64,000 nucleotides of DNA from Avrilella dinanensis (GTDB lineage: Bacteria > Bacteroidota > Bacteroidia > Flavobacteriales > Flavobacteriaceae): assembly GCF_002807015.1 (NCBI RefSeq), contig NZ_NIPO01000001.1, positions 979,178-1,043,177 of the forward strand. Direction: 5' to 3'. A program made the translations under genes and the position numbers. Every line of letters begins with the position of its first letter. Within the stretch, counting starts at the first letter, position 1. Below, piece after piece: positions 35,257 through 44,465 of this stretch. The notes beneath the pieces were generated by a model. The model searched no databases and was not told the origin of the DNA. It saw only the letters and a program-made list of their open reading frames with translations.

Positions 35257-36564
35257 TTATTTCTCATTTCCTGATTCATCCTTTTTATATTTTTCTTCCC
35301 ACTTTGAAACTATTGTTTCACATTCATTTTCTATGCCCTTGTAATCTTTATATGTTAAAGTCTCCCAGTAACAATCTAAAAATGAATTTAAAGGTAATTC
35401 TCTAATACCTGTTTTGTTTATTGGCTTATCAATATTCTTTTCTATATCCTTAACTTGAATATAATCAAAATTATATTTTAATTGTATTCCTGAAAAATTA
35501 CATTTAAAAAATCGACTTTCAAATGATGTGTCTAAAAAACCAGAACCAATATAATCTACATTAGTTATTTCATTGTTAGAAAAATTAGAACTAACAAAAT
35601 TAGACCCTAAAAAATGAGTATTCAAGAGTTCTGATTTTATAAAATTGGAGTTTTCAAAATGGCACAATAAAAATTTTGAATTATAAAAATTCATATCAGA
35701 AAATTTACAATCACAAAATTTAGTGTTTATAAAAAATTGACTATAAAATTTTGCTCCATAAAAGTCAATATTATTTAACTCACAAAAATTAAATAAATTA
35801 TCGTGAAAGTCAGCACTTCTAAAGTTTACATTATTTAATCTTCCATTTGTAAATTGTGTTCTCCCAAATTTTACATCTTCAAAGGATACATCATTAATGT
35901 GCATTGGCATTATAGAAAAACTAAAATTACCTGAAGTAAAATTAGAACCATTAATATCTAAACTATTAAGATTACAAAAACTTAAGTTAGGTTTTAAATT
36001 TTTATACAAATCTATCCCTTCATTTTTAAATAAGAAATCAATGATAGTCTGTGGTATTGTAGTAGAAAAATCATCTTCTCTTGGAATACTAACTTTTAAA
36101 ACAGAGCGTAAATATGATGTAAGAATATTAAAAACAACCGCAGAATATTTATCTTTTTCCTCCTTTGCAATTTGATGAAGTTCAACAACCCCTCCTAATA
36201 TTATAGGTTCTTTATCACTACCTAAATGTTCAACAGCATTTTTAAAGCGTTCATCAACTTGCCCTTTTCTTGACAAGTCTAACTGTTCACTCTGTTTATT
36301 TATTGCTTCAGATTGAAGTTCTAAACCTTTATTTGTTAAAAGAAGTCTTTTATATGCTAAATGAAGACTATATAAAACACCCGCACCTCCAATAACCGAA
36401 AGTACAATTTTTAAAAACTCTCCATTTCTGTCCTCATTACTGGGAAATAACCACAAAGCTGTTTCTTCAAAGAAAAATTTTATCCTTGAAAAAAAAGAAT
36501 AAAAAACATATATACTAATGCAGAGTACTAAAATATAAAATATGTACTTTTTATTATTTTTCAA
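35257..36564 (-). CDS. Membrane-anchored pentapeptide-repeat protein
   Basis: A 435-residue protein. The N-terminus has two hydrophobic helices (about 8-26 and 48-66), then a helical part with QVDERFKNAVEHLGSDKEPIILGGVVELHQIA (in two pieces, about 102-133) found in many membrane-bound pentapeptide proteins. Residues about 190-370 are a pentapeptide array with Phe or Leu at the central position (for example SNFIKSELLNTHFLGSNF), which folds as a right-handed beta helix. The gene follows the PIN gene by 9 bp and is probably co-transcribed with it. Its function is unknown. Low GC and Lys/Asn/Phe richness fit an accessory gene. Confidence 0.85.
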   Translation of the reverse strand: MKNNKKYIFYILVLCISIYVFYSFFSRIKFFFEETALWLFPSNEDRNGEFLKIVLSVIGGAGVLYSLHLAYKRLLLTNKGLELQSEAINKQSEQLDLSRKGQVDERFKNAVEHLGSDKEPIILGGVVELHQIAKEEKDKYSAVVFNILTSYLRSVLKVSIPREDDFSTTIPQTIIDFLFKNEGIDLYKNLKPNLSFCNLNSLDINGSNFTSGNFSFSIMPMHINDVSFEDVKFGRTQFTNGRLNNVNFRSADFHDNLFNFCELNNIDFYGAKFYSQFFINTKFCDCKFSDMNFYNSKFLLCHFENSNFIKSELLNTHFLGSNFVSSNFSNNEITNVDYIGSGFLDTSFESRFFKCNFSGIQLKYNFDYIQVKDIEKNIDKPINKTGIRELPLNSFLDCYWETLTYKDYKGIENECETIVSKWEEKYKKDESGNEK

Positions 36565-36573
36565 AATCGGTAT

Positions 36574-37008
36574 CTAGTTTATTTTTCGTAAAGTTACTTT
36601 CTTTTTCAGATAATTAACAAGTCTGAATGTGATAACATTTAATGTTTTGGATTTTGAACGTATGCCTTTATCTTCCGTAACGAAATAATCTACATAATTT
36701 CTGCTGACCTGATAAAGCTGTAAATTGTCTATTTCATCATTTTCATTTTTACATCCTACCGTTTTATTAAAATCTTCATCGGGTTTTGAATAATCAATCA
36801 GTCTTTCGTACTTTCTCAATTTAGATTGTGTAATTTGCTTCCTGTCAACATTCTTATCACGGTCCAAATCTTTAGGAATAGCTAAAGGATGATATAATAT
36901 CTTACAATTATTCGATATTGCTAACCTGTAAAATTGAGCAAAACTCTCATTAATGACTTTGTTGTCTTCTAAATGAATCAGAATGTTTGTATCAATTAAA
37001 ATTTTCAT
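36574..37008 (-). CDS. PIN-domain protein
   Basis: A 144-residue protein with the PIN nuclease layout: Asp6 in ILIDTNILIHLED, Asp92 or its neighbours in NENDEIDNLQLYQV, and Asp108 or so in VDYFVTEDKGI. PIN domains are Mg-dependent RNases, often VapC toxins or signalling nucleases. No small DNA-binding antitoxin gene lies next to it; instead the partner gene, 9 bp downstream, encodes the membrane pentapeptide protein. The C-terminal extension is rich in Lys and Val. The assignment to PIN is good; a toxin role is inference. Confidence 0.8.
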   Translation of the reverse strand: MKILIDTNILIHLEDNKVINESFAQFYRLAISNNCKILYHPLAIPKDLDRDKNVDRKQITQSKLRKYERLIDYSKPDEDFNKTVGCKNENDEIDNLQLYQVSRNYVDYFVTEDKGIRSKSKTLNVITFRLVNYLKKKVTLRKIN

Positions 37009-37147
37009 TATGCTTTGCTATGGTAAGGTTAGTGCAATATACAAATAAATGTTAAAAACCTAACTATTTCAGTTAAATCCTATATTTCCAAAATTTGGTC
37101 ATTTAAAAGGACGGAGCAAACAAAAAAGTCTGCTATCAAACTACCTA

Positions 37148-38542
37148 CTACTTTCCGATACAAAACTTCCCAAAAATTGTTCCCAAAATATCCTGGTCCA
37201 CATCAATTTCTCCTGTAATTTCTCCGAGATAAGCTAATGCTTCGCGGATATCAATAGCCAGCAAATCTCCCGGCAGATTGTGTTGTAATCCTTCTCTGAT
37301 TTTATGAATCTGCTTCAACGTATTTTGTAGAGCTGATAGATGGCGTGAATTACTTACAATCGTATCGTCAGACGAGCTTCCCAACTGTTGCACCTGATTG
37401 CTGAGTGCTTGTTTCAACTCTTCAATTCCAATATTTTCCCGGGCAGAAATCGCTAAATGAATCACATCAGGAAATTCTTTTTTCAGCTCATCTGAAATGG
37501 CATTTTTAGCTGAAGTTTCGTCTATTTTATTAGCAACGTTCAATACGATGTTATTACTTTGTAACAATTCGTCCAACTGCTGAGCCACCATTTGTTCGGT
37601 CATTCTGTGCACATCATAAAGATGAATCACAACCTTTGCCTGCTTGATTTTTTCCCTTGTTTTCTCAATCCCGATTTGCTCTATTTTGTCGCCCGAAGTG
37701 CGTAATCCGGCTGTATCAATAAATCGAAAAGCTATTCCGTTGATGTTCAGCACCTCTTCAATCGTGTCACGGGTTGTACCTTCAATATCGGAAACAATAG
37801 CCCGCTCTTCATTGAGCAGGGCGTTGAGCAAAGTAGATTTACCCGCATTCGGTGCTCCGACAATTGCTACTGGCACACCGTTTTTGATGACGTTTCCATA
37901 AGCGAAAGAATCAGCTAATTTTTTGAGCGTGTTTTGTAATTTATTGAGTAATTCATTGAATTTATCCCTGTTAGCAAATTCCACATCTTCTTCGGAAAAA
38001 TCTAATTCCAACTCCATTAGTGCGGCAAAATTAATCATCTCTTCCCGCAACTCTTTAATTTGGTTGGAAAAACCTCCACGCATCTGCTTGAGTGCAATTT
38101 CGTGCGAAGCCTGAGAATCTGACGCAATCAAATCGGCAACCGCTTCGGCTTGTGACAAATCCATTTTTCCGTTCCAAAACGCCCGGAAAGTATATTCGCC
38201 CGGATTAGCATTGCGAACTCCGATTCGGTTGAGCAGTTCCATTACTTTTTGCTGGATATACACCGAACCATGTGTAGAAATCTCGACCACGTCTTCGCCG
38301 GTGTAAGAATTCGGTCCTTTGAAAACGGTAAACAAAGCCTCGTCCAGCAAAGTATTGTTTTGTTTCACATAGCCCAAATGAACTGTATGCGAATCTACTG
38401 CCAACAGTTTTTTATTACCGAATTTAGACTGAAAAATTTCATCTGCTTTCGTAATCGCGTCCGGTCCCGAAATACGAATTACAGCAATGGCTCCCATTCC
38501 GTTAGCCGTCGCCAATGCACAAATTGTATCGTTAGATAACAT
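37148..38542 (-). CDS. mnmE: tRNA-5-carboxymethylaminomethyl-uridine GTPase MnmE
   Basis: With MnmG it modifies the wobble uridine of several tRNAs. The 464 residues have the N-terminal folate-binding domain (NDTICALATANGMGAIAVIRISG), the inserted G domain with G1 GAPNAGKST, the switch stretch EGTTRDTIEE and NKID, and the invariant C-terminus CIGK. Normal length. It marks the return to core genome on the right of the accessory island; the 139-bp gap from the PIN gene holds nothing recognisable. Confidence 0.97.
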   Translation of the reverse strand: MLSNDTICALATANGMGAIAVIRISGPDAITKADEIFQSKFGNKKLLAVDSHTVHLGYVKQNNTLLDEALFTVFKGPNSYTGEDVVEISTHGSVYIQQKVMELLNRIGVRNANPGEYTFRAFWNGKMDLSQAEAVADLIASDSQASHEIALKQMRGGFSNQIKELREEMINFAALMELELDFSEEDVEFANRDKFNELLNKLQNTLKKLADSFAYGNVIKNGVPVAIVGAPNAGKSTLLNALLNEERAIVSDIEGTTRDTIEEVLNINGIAFRFIDTAGLRTSGDKIEQIGIEKTREKIKQAKVVIHLYDVHRMTEQMVAQQLDELLQSNNIVLNVANKIDETSAKNAISDELKKEFPDVIHLAISARENIGIEELKQALSNQVQQLGSSSDDTIVSNSRHLSALQNTLKQIHKIREGLQHNLPGDLLAIDIREALAYLGEITGEIDVDQDILGTIFGKFCIGK

Positions 38543-38668
38543 AATATTCTGGATTTATTCAAATTTAGTAATTCTTATTGGTATCTGAGGAATTTATCTG
38601 AAAATATACTTCAATTTCCCTCCATTATACAAGTTTTTTTCCTATATTTATTCTCAAAATTTTAACCG

Positions 38669-39511
38669 ATGACAAAAATTCTTTTTCCTACCGATTTTTC
38701 AGAAACAGCCAACAATGCCTTTCTATATGCACTAAAATTAGCTCATTCACTCAATGCTGAATTGTTGGTTTTGCACGTTTATGAAATGCCGATTATTTCA
38801 ACAACCAGTAGCGGCGAACCTGATTTAATTTTTGATGTTTATGACAAATTGGAAGAGAATGAGCTTACTCATTACAAAAAACATCTGGGAGAATTACAAG
38901 ACCTTGCTCTAAAACATGAAATGGACCATGTTGCCATGGATTTTGTTTTCGAAAGAGGAATATTACTACCTATTATCCAAAGAATTATTGATGAACAAAA
39001 CATCAGTTTTATTGTTATGGGAACCATCGGTGCGTCCGGAATTGAAAAGAAACTGTTAGGTTCTAATACTGTTAATGTAATCAGAGGTGTAAAAATACCG
39101 GTAATAAGCGTTCCGCACAACGCTCGTTTTGAAGGTCTTAAAAAAATTGGTTTCACGACTTTATTCAAAGACAAAGATATTCCGGCTATGGAAGAAGTCA
39201 TCAATATTGCTGAACAGTTGAACGCAGCAATACAGGTAATTCACGTCACGAACACGCCTGATGACGATGATTTTCAACTGAAATTAACCGAATGGAAAAA
39301 CAGATTTTCTCAATCTTTCGTGTCTTTCCATATCATTGAAAGTAACGATGTAGAAGGTAGTATATTTGACTTTATAGGAGAACAGCAGATTAATATTCTG
39401 GCGATGGTACGCAGAAACCGGAATTTCTTCGACCGTTTGTTTGGTAGCAGTTTTACCAAGAAATTATCATACCATATTAATGAACCCGTCATGGTTCTGC
39501 ATGAATTATAA
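38669..39511 (+). CDS. Tandem universal stress protein
   Basis: A 280-residue protein made of two UspA-like domains (about 1-148 and 152-280). The first starts KILFPTDFSETANNAFLYALKLA and carries an ATP-binding-like MGTIGASGIEKKLLGSNTVNVI (in two pieces, about 115-136). The second lacks a clear glycine loop, which often happens in two-domain members. The role is in stress survival; the precise signal is unknown. It has its own terminator, shared with the convergent dnaN. Confidence 0.92.
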   Translation: MTKILFPTDFSETANNAFLYALKLAHSLNAELLVLHVYEMPIISTTSSGEPDLIFDVYDKLEENELTHYKKHLGELQDLALKHEMDHVAMDFVFERGILLPIIQRIIDEQNISFIVMGTIGASGIEKKLLGSNTVNVIRGVKIPVISVPHNARFEGLKKIGFTTLFKDKDIPAMEEVINIAEQLNAAIQVIHVTNTPDDDDFQLKLTEWKNRFSQSFVSFHIIESNDVEGSIFDFIGEQQINILAMVRRNRNFFDRLFGSSFTKKLSYHINEPVMVLHEL

Positions 39512-39545
39512 TAAAATAACCTCTGATTTTCAGAGGTTATTTTAT
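39511..39545. terminator. Bidirectional terminator between the Usp gene and dnaN
   Basis: A perfect 16-bp stem, ATAAAATAACCTCTGA (39511-39526) with TCAGAGGTTATTTTAT (39530-39545), and a TTT loop, placed between two convergent genes. Confidence 0.9.
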
Positions 39546-39563
39546 ATTATGCTTAAACCGCCA

Positions 39564-40685
39564 TTAGTTATTCAACATTACCGGCATGACTAACATCAAA
39601 ATGTTTTCGCCGTCTTCCAGTCCTTCCAATGGGGTAAGGATTCCGGCTCTGTTTGGCAATGACATTTCCAACAACACAGTATCTGATTCCAGATTACTCA
39701 ACATCTCAATCAAAAATTTAGAGTTGAAACCAATCTGCATATCATCTCCTTGGTAATTACAAGTCAATCTTTCCTCTGCTTTATTTGAGTAATCAATGTC
39801 TTCGGCTGAAATATTCAACTCTGAACCGGTAATTTTCAATCGGATTTGATGTGTTGTTTTACTCGCAAACACAGCAACACGTCGCACAGAACTCAATAGC
39901 TGCGTACGGGAAATTTCCAGTTTATTTGGATTTTCTTTCGGAATTACCGCTTCATAATTCGGGTATTTTCCATCAATCAAACGACAAGTCAAAGTGTAAT
40001 TATCAAACGAAAATCTTGCATTGGATTCGTTGAACTCTACACGAACATCTGTGTCTGTTGAAGCCAGAATATTTTTCAGAATATTAAGCGGTTTTTTCGG
40101 CATGATGAAGCTTGTTTCGGCGTCCGAAGTAATCGCTGTCTGAGAATATTTAACCAATTTGTGTGCATCTGTAGCCACGAAAATCACTCCGCTCGGCGAA
40201 AAATTAAAATACACCCCCGACATTACCGGACGTAAATCATCATTCCCTGCAGCGAAAATGGTTTTACTAACGGCTGTTGCCAACACACTCGATGGTAAAA
40301 TTGTTGTGGAAGGTTCTTCCAGGGTTTCCGCTTTCGGGAATTCTTCCCCGGGAAGATATGCCAACACATATTTACCCATTTCTGAACTAATCTCAATGGT
40401 ATTTTCGTCCGTCAGAACAAAAGTCAATGGCTGGTCAGGAAATGTTTTTAATGTATCCAGCAACAATCTCGCCGAAATAGCAACGCTTGCCTGGCTGGTT
40501 GATTGCACATCGTCCAGCGTGGCTGTAACGGTAGTTTCCAAATCTGAAGCGGAAATCTTTAACTGATTTTCATCTACTTCAAACAGAAAATTGTCTAAGA
40601 TATGTAACGTGTGATTGGTGTTAATTACACTTCCTAACACCTGTAGTTGCTTTAATAAATACGAACTCGAAATAATAAATTTCAT
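39564..40685 (-). CDS. dnaN: DNA polymerase III beta subunit (sliding clamp)
   Basis: The ring-shaped processivity clamp of the replicative polymerase. The 373 residues show the three repeated clamp domains, start MKFIISSSYLLKQLQVLGSV, and end ILMLVMPVMLNN, close to the usual LPMR-type C-terminus of DnaN. A -7 box, TATATTTG, lies at 40725-40732 on the minus strand, giving a leader of about 35 nt. It is not beside dnaA here, which is usual in Bacteroidota. Confidence 0.97.
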   Translation of the reverse strand: MKFIISSSYLLKQLQVLGSVINTNHTLHILDNFLFEVDENQLKISASDLETTVTATLDDVQSTSQASVAISARLLLDTLKTFPDQPLTFVLTDENTIEISSEMGKYVLAYLPGEEFPKAETLEEPSTTILPSSVLATAVSKTIFAAGNDDLRPVMSGVYFNFSPSGVIFVATDAHKLVKYSQTAITSDAETSFIMPKKPLNILKNILASTDTDVRVEFNESNARFSFDNYTLTCRLIDGKYPNYEAVIPKENPNKLEISRTQLLSSVRRVAVFASKTTHQIRLKITGSELNISAEDIDYSNKAEERLTCNYQGDDMQIGFNSKFLIEMLSNLESDTVLLEMSLPNRAGILTPLEGLEDGENILMLVMPVMLNN

Positions 40686-40724
40686 CTTGTTTTATAATTT
40701 ATCCGATTTTTCGGTTTTGATGTA

Positions 40725-40732
40725 CAAATATA
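40725..40732 (-). promoter_or_regulatory. -7 box of dnaN
   Basis: TATATTTG on the minus strand, an exact TAnnTTTG match about 40 nt before the dnaN start codon. Confidence 0.55.
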
Positions 40733-40768
40733 TTTTTTTAAATCCAAATATAAAAATAGTTTCCTCGT

Positions 40769-42445
40769 TTATTTTTGATACTTTTTTCTTCGGATTACGA
40801 TGAACAATCCGGCAAATATCAGCAAAATAATCAATGGTAATCCTACGACCAGCATTTGTACCTGGCTGTAATCGCTGTAAACTTTTTCTTTGTCGAGCAA
40901 TGGCAACTTAACGGTTTTGTTCCGCAAACTCATCAATCCGGAATCGTCCAGCAAGTAATTTACTGCATTGAGCATGAACTCTTTATTGCCGTATAATGTG
41001 TTTGTCCATTTATCGTAACCCAGTTCCATAGGTAATTTTTTATTGTCCAGCTGATTTTTCGCTATATCGCCATCAGCGACCACAATCATTTTGGTTGGCT
41101 GGCTTTTCGGAACAAAATCTGATTGCTTAAAAGGTAAAATCCGGTTATTATAAGTCGAAGTAAACTCGCCTTCCAACAAAACTGCCAGCGGAATATTTCC
41201 TTTATCCTGATAAAAATCGGGTTGGATTTCCTCATTCAACATCTGTAAACCAATCATTCCCGGACTACCAACCGTTGATGAATACGGCGAACTTTGCAAC
41301 AATACTGTTTTCTGAATACCGTTTTTCAAAGTGTCGATACTGTTGACAAAATCAAATTTGATTCCTTCCAGGTTTTTCACTACCGGGTGCGAACTCGATG
41401 GCATCACAAACGGAGCGAATTTCCAGATAAAATTATCATAGACCGTTTCCGAACCTTCACGACCGACCGCCAGACGGATTGGTGTTCCCATTTCATCTTT
41501 GACCAAAACCGGGTTGATTCGCAAACCATATTTAAAAAACATTTCATTGAGTCCGGTTTCTTTCGGGTAAGTCAGTGCCTCGCTTTTTTGCATCAGGCTG
41601 TCCATTTCGGCTTGTACCTGGTCAATCAGCCACATTGTTTTTCCGCCATTCATGATGTATTGGTCAAGAACCTGCACGTCTGATTCAGAGAAAGTTTTGT
41701 TGGGTTTCATGACCATTGCCAACTCATATTCTTTGAGTTCCTGCAAGGTTTTATTGGGGTTTGCCTGAATGCTGTCTAACGTAAACGGAGCGATGAAATA
41801 GCTTTCCTGAAGACTCATCAGCAAATCGGCAAAATAAATATCATCGGGTGCGTCAATGCCTTTGATTATCGCGATTTTTTTAGATTTCGGCACAATCACT
41901 TTTTGCATTCCTTCTGCCAACGCATATTCTAAATATTGCACCGACGAATTGATATTTTCTTCAAGGCTAACGCTCATCACATTTCGCATTAACGGAATTA
42001 TCGCATATTTTTCACCATAAGTAATTACCGCCCACGGAAAAACCATTTCCTGACTTTGTTTTCCTCTGTCATTTACCGTTACTGAAAGTGGCTTCATTCC
42101 GCTGGCATGCAAATCGGCCAGAAACTTGTCGGCATCGGGTTGGTCGTGCGGATTGGTAAATTTGAAATAGATATCAGAATTAATCGCTGAAAATTCCTCC
42201 AGAAGTTGTTGTGTTTCGGTTTGCAGTTTACGAATTTCCCCCGGAAAATTACCTTCCAGAAAAACCTCAACCAACATCGGTTCTTTTACTTCATGAATGA
42301 GTGAGCGAGTGGTTTCCGACAACGTATATCTTTTGTCTTGTGTAAAATCAAAGCGTTTGAACACCACTCCCGACAACAAGTTGATTGCTACCAAAAAAAC
42401 GATAACAAGTATAAGCGAAATCTGGTTTTTTCTGTTCTTCATCAT
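40769..42445 (-). CDS. gldG: Gliding motility-associated ABC transporter component GldG
   Basis: A 558-residue protein with one N-terminal transmembrane helix (about 9-28), the family opening FKRFDFTQDKRYTLSETTRSL, a large periplasmic domain, and a C-terminal helix (about 530-550). In Flavobacterium johnsoniae, GldA, GldF and GldG form an ABC transporter needed for gliding. It overlaps gldF by 4 bp. The ATPase gene gldA is not in the window, which matches its separate location in related genomes. Confidence 0.95.
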   Translation of the reverse strand: MMKNRKNQISLILVIVFLVAINLLSGVVFKRFDFTQDKRYTLSETTRSLIHEVKEPMLVEVFLEGNFPGEIRKLQTETQQLLEEFSAINSDIYFKFTNPHDQPDADKFLADLHASGMKPLSVTVNDRGKQSQEMVFPWAVITYGEKYAIIPLMRNVMSVSLEENINSSVQYLEYALAEGMQKVIVPKSKKIAIIKGIDAPDDIYFADLLMSLQESYFIAPFTLDSIQANPNKTLQELKEYELAMVMKPNKTFSESDVQVLDQYIMNGGKTMWLIDQVQAEMDSLMQKSEALTYPKETGLNEMFFKYGLRINPVLVKDEMGTPIRLAVGREGSETVYDNFIWKFAPFVMPSSSHPVVKNLEGIKFDFVNSIDTLKNGIQKTVLLQSSPYSSTVGSPGMIGLQMLNEEIQPDFYQDKGNIPLAVLLEGEFTSTYNNRILPFKQSDFVPKSQPTKMIVVADGDIAKNQLDNKKLPMELGYDKWTNTLYGNKEFMLNAVNYLLDDSGLMSLRNKTVKLPLLDKEKVYSDYSQVQMLVVGLPLIILLIFAGLFIVIRRKKYQK

Positions 42446-43164
42446 TTCCTTAAAGATTTAATTTGAAAATGAGTAATGGCAACAAAAGCTGATGACAATG
42501 TAACAAAATAGACAATATCCCGGGTGTCAATCACGCCTCGGCTGATGCTTTTGTAATGATAATTCATGCCGATTTTCTCTACCACAGATGCGACACTGAA
42601 CATTTCGGACAGTTTTTCAAAACCTATAAAAAACAGAAAGCAACCGACAACAGCTATTAAAAACGCCACAATCTGATTTTCGGTCAGCGTACTGGCAAAA
42701 ACACCAATGGCGGTGTAGGCTAAAATCAGGAAAATCAATCCGATATAGGACCCGAAAGTGCTACCTAAATCCATATTATTTTCCGGAAAACCATAAGGTT
42801 GCAATACGAAAATATACAATAATGTTGGTAGAATAGCTATGAGAATCAAAATCGCTGCACCTAAATATTTACCTAAAACGATTTCGAGTGCCGACACAGG
42901 TTTGGTCAGTAGCAATTCCATTGTTCCTTGTTTTTTTTCTTCGGCGAAACTCCGCATCGTTACCGCCGGAACCAAGAGTAACAAAACCCATGGGGCAAGC
43001 CGGAAAAACGGTGCTAAATCGTTGTATCTGCTTTGCAGAATATTATACTCTCCGTCAAAAATCCAGAGAAATAATCCGCATAAAATCAAAAATATTCCGA
43101 TAACCAGATAACCGGTAAGCGAACCGAAAAAAGATTTGATTTCTTTGATTAATATTGCTTTCAT
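42442..43164 (-). CDS. gldF: Gliding motility-associated ABC transporter permease GldF
   Basis: A 240-residue ABC-2 permease with six hydrophobic helices. It shows the family stretches MKAILIKEIKSFFGSLTGYL, WVLLLLVPAVTMRSFAEEKK and GTMELLLTKPVS. It is translated just upstream of gldG with a 4-bp overlap, the order known from gliding flavobacteria. This points to gliding or a related surface-motility state in this organism. Confidence 0.95.
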   Translation of the reverse strand: MKAILIKEIKSFFGSLTGYLVIGIFLILCGLFLWIFDGEYNILQSRYNDLAPFFRLAPWVLLLLVPAVTMRSFAEEKKQGTMELLLTKPVSALEIVLGKYLGAAILILIAILPTLLYIFVLQPYGFPENNMDLGSTFGSYIGLIFLILAYTAIGVFASTLTENQIVAFLIAVVGCFLFFIGFEKLSEMFSVASVVEKIGMNYHYKSISRGVIDTRDIVYFVTLSSAFVAITHFQIKSLRK

Positions 43165-43257
43165 TTGTTGGTTTAAAGTTTTATTCAGTTTTAAGGTTCA
43201 AAGTTGTTGGAGCGAATGTAAATTTTAGTTTGTAATCCACCGACAACCAACCATAAA

Positions 43258-43554
43258 TTACTCCAAAGTTACCAATTTATCTACGCTCCAGGCTTCGGGT
43301 TTGGCGTTAAAAAACTGTTTGGTATAACTCCAAACTTCTTTGAATAAATCGGAATGGCGGTAGTTTTCCAAATCTTCTTCATTTTGCCAGATACTATAGG
43401 TAAAAAACACTGATTTATTGTTTTTATCCTGATATAATTCCAGAAAATTATTTCCTTCAAAATTTCTGATTTTGTCTTTTACTTCGTGAAAATTGGCTAA
43501 AAAATCATCAATTTTATCTTCGTGAAAACTCATTTTTACTATTCTTACAAACAT
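43258..43554 (-). CDS. ABM-domain protein (putative antibiotic biosynthesis monooxygenase fold)
   Basis: A 98-residue single-domain protein. MFVRIVKMSFHEDKIDDFLANF, NFLELYQDKNN and FFTYSIWQNEEDLENYR fit the dimeric ferredoxin-like ABM fold of small monooxygenases, which often act on quinones or heme. No cofactor-binding residue can be assigned from sequence. It follows the SAM-hydrolase gene by 3 bp and is surely co-transcribed with it; a shared pathway is not obvious. Confidence 0.85.
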   Translation of the reverse strand: MFVRIVKMSFHEDKIDDFLANFHEVKDKIRNFEGNNFLELYQDKNNKSVFFTYSIWQNEEDLENYRHSDLFKEVWSYTKQFFNAKPEAWSVDKLVTLE

Positions 43555-43557
43555 ATT

Positions 43558-44376
43558 TTATTCTTTAAATGTGATAACAAACGAATCCCGATAGGTCAAC
43601 CCCAAAAGACTTTTAACCGTTCCGCCTCTTCCCGGAATTCCTTTATAAATCGACAACTGTAAATAATCGTTTTGGTTAAAAATCGAAAACAACTGTCCGT
43701 GATAATCGTTCAGCGGCTTATCTGCTGTATTAAAATCATCGTAAAAACGATTGATTCGACTGATTTTTTTCAGGCTTACCAACATTTCAAATGCCCTGCC
43801 CTGCCCTATATCTTCAAACAGTTTTCGGGAAACGTTTGTGATTGCATTTCCATAACGGTCTTCATAGACAATATGCCCTTTTATCGCATTTCCTTCCGAT
43901 AAAATTTGCGGACGCAGTTCGGTAGATTGCACCATACCTTCCTTATCTATTTCTGCTCCGATTCCGGAAAAATCAGCAGCGATAATTTTTTCTATCAATC
44001 CGGAAAAATAAGCAAAAAGCGACTTTTGCCCAGTGGCTATGGTTTTGTATAACTTCGCCGGTTCATCATCGACCAGAATCAAACTCAAAGCTCCGTTGTC
44101 GGGTGCGATAAAATACTGATTTTCGTATTCCATAACCAAATAATCTGTACGTTGCGACAGCGAAGCATCAACGGCAAAGACATGAATGGTTTTATCCGGA
44201 AAGTGTTCAATCGCATTTTTCAGCACATAACTTCCCATTCCGATATTATACAAATCAATTTCATGAGATATGTCAACGATAGCAGCCTCCGGAAAACGGC
44301 TGTTCAAAACACCTTTTGCCGAAGCCACATAGAAATCGCGGAAACCATAATCGGTAGTTAATGTAATAATTGCCAT
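43558..44376 (-). CDS. S-adenosyl-L-methionine hydrolase (adenosine-forming), DUF62
   Basis: A 272-residue protein starting MAIITLTTDYGFRDFYVASAKGVL, with DISHEIDLYNIGMGSYVL and a later DNGALSLI and NAITNV. This is the DUF62/SAM hydroxide adenosyltransferase family, related to fluorinases, which splits SAM with water into adenosine and methionine. The biological need is unclear. It is divergent from phoH and heads a two-gene operon with the ABM protein. Confidence 0.92.
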   Translation of the reverse strand: MAIITLTTDYGFRDFYVASAKGVLNSRFPEAAIVDISHEIDLYNIGMGSYVLKNAIEHFPDKTIHVFAVDASLSQRTDYLVMEYENQYFIAPDNGALSLILVDDEPAKLYKTIATGQKSLFAYFSGLIEKIIAADFSGIGAEIDKEGMVQSTELRPQILSEGNAIKGHIVYEDRYGNAITNVSRKLFEDIGQGRAFEMLVSLKKISRINRFYDDFNTADKPLNDYHGQLFSIFNQNDYLQLSIYKGIPGRGGTVKSLLGLTYRDSFVITFKE

Positions 44377-44417
44377 GAATTTGACCTGATTTTAAACAAA
44401 TTCTGAATATTTTTTAT

Positions 44418-44425
44418 TAGCTTTG
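44418..44425 (+). promoter_or_regulatory. -7 box of phoH
   Basis: TAGCTTTG, an exact TAnnTTTG match. It puts the transcript start near 44432, so translation must begin at one of the TTG codons at 44457 or 44466. Confidence 0.5.
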
Positions 44426-44465
44426 AACATACAAAACTAATTATTTTAATTAAAATTTGACGCTT

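Noticed and set aside
36574..37008. Calling the PIN gene a VapC toxin of a type II toxin-antitoxin pair
   Set aside because: No small antitoxin gene with a DNA-binding domain lies on either side, and the adjacent gene is a large membrane pentapeptide protein.
40159..40566. 135-residue plus-strand reading frame
   Set aside because: Antisense to dnaN, with no recognisable feature.
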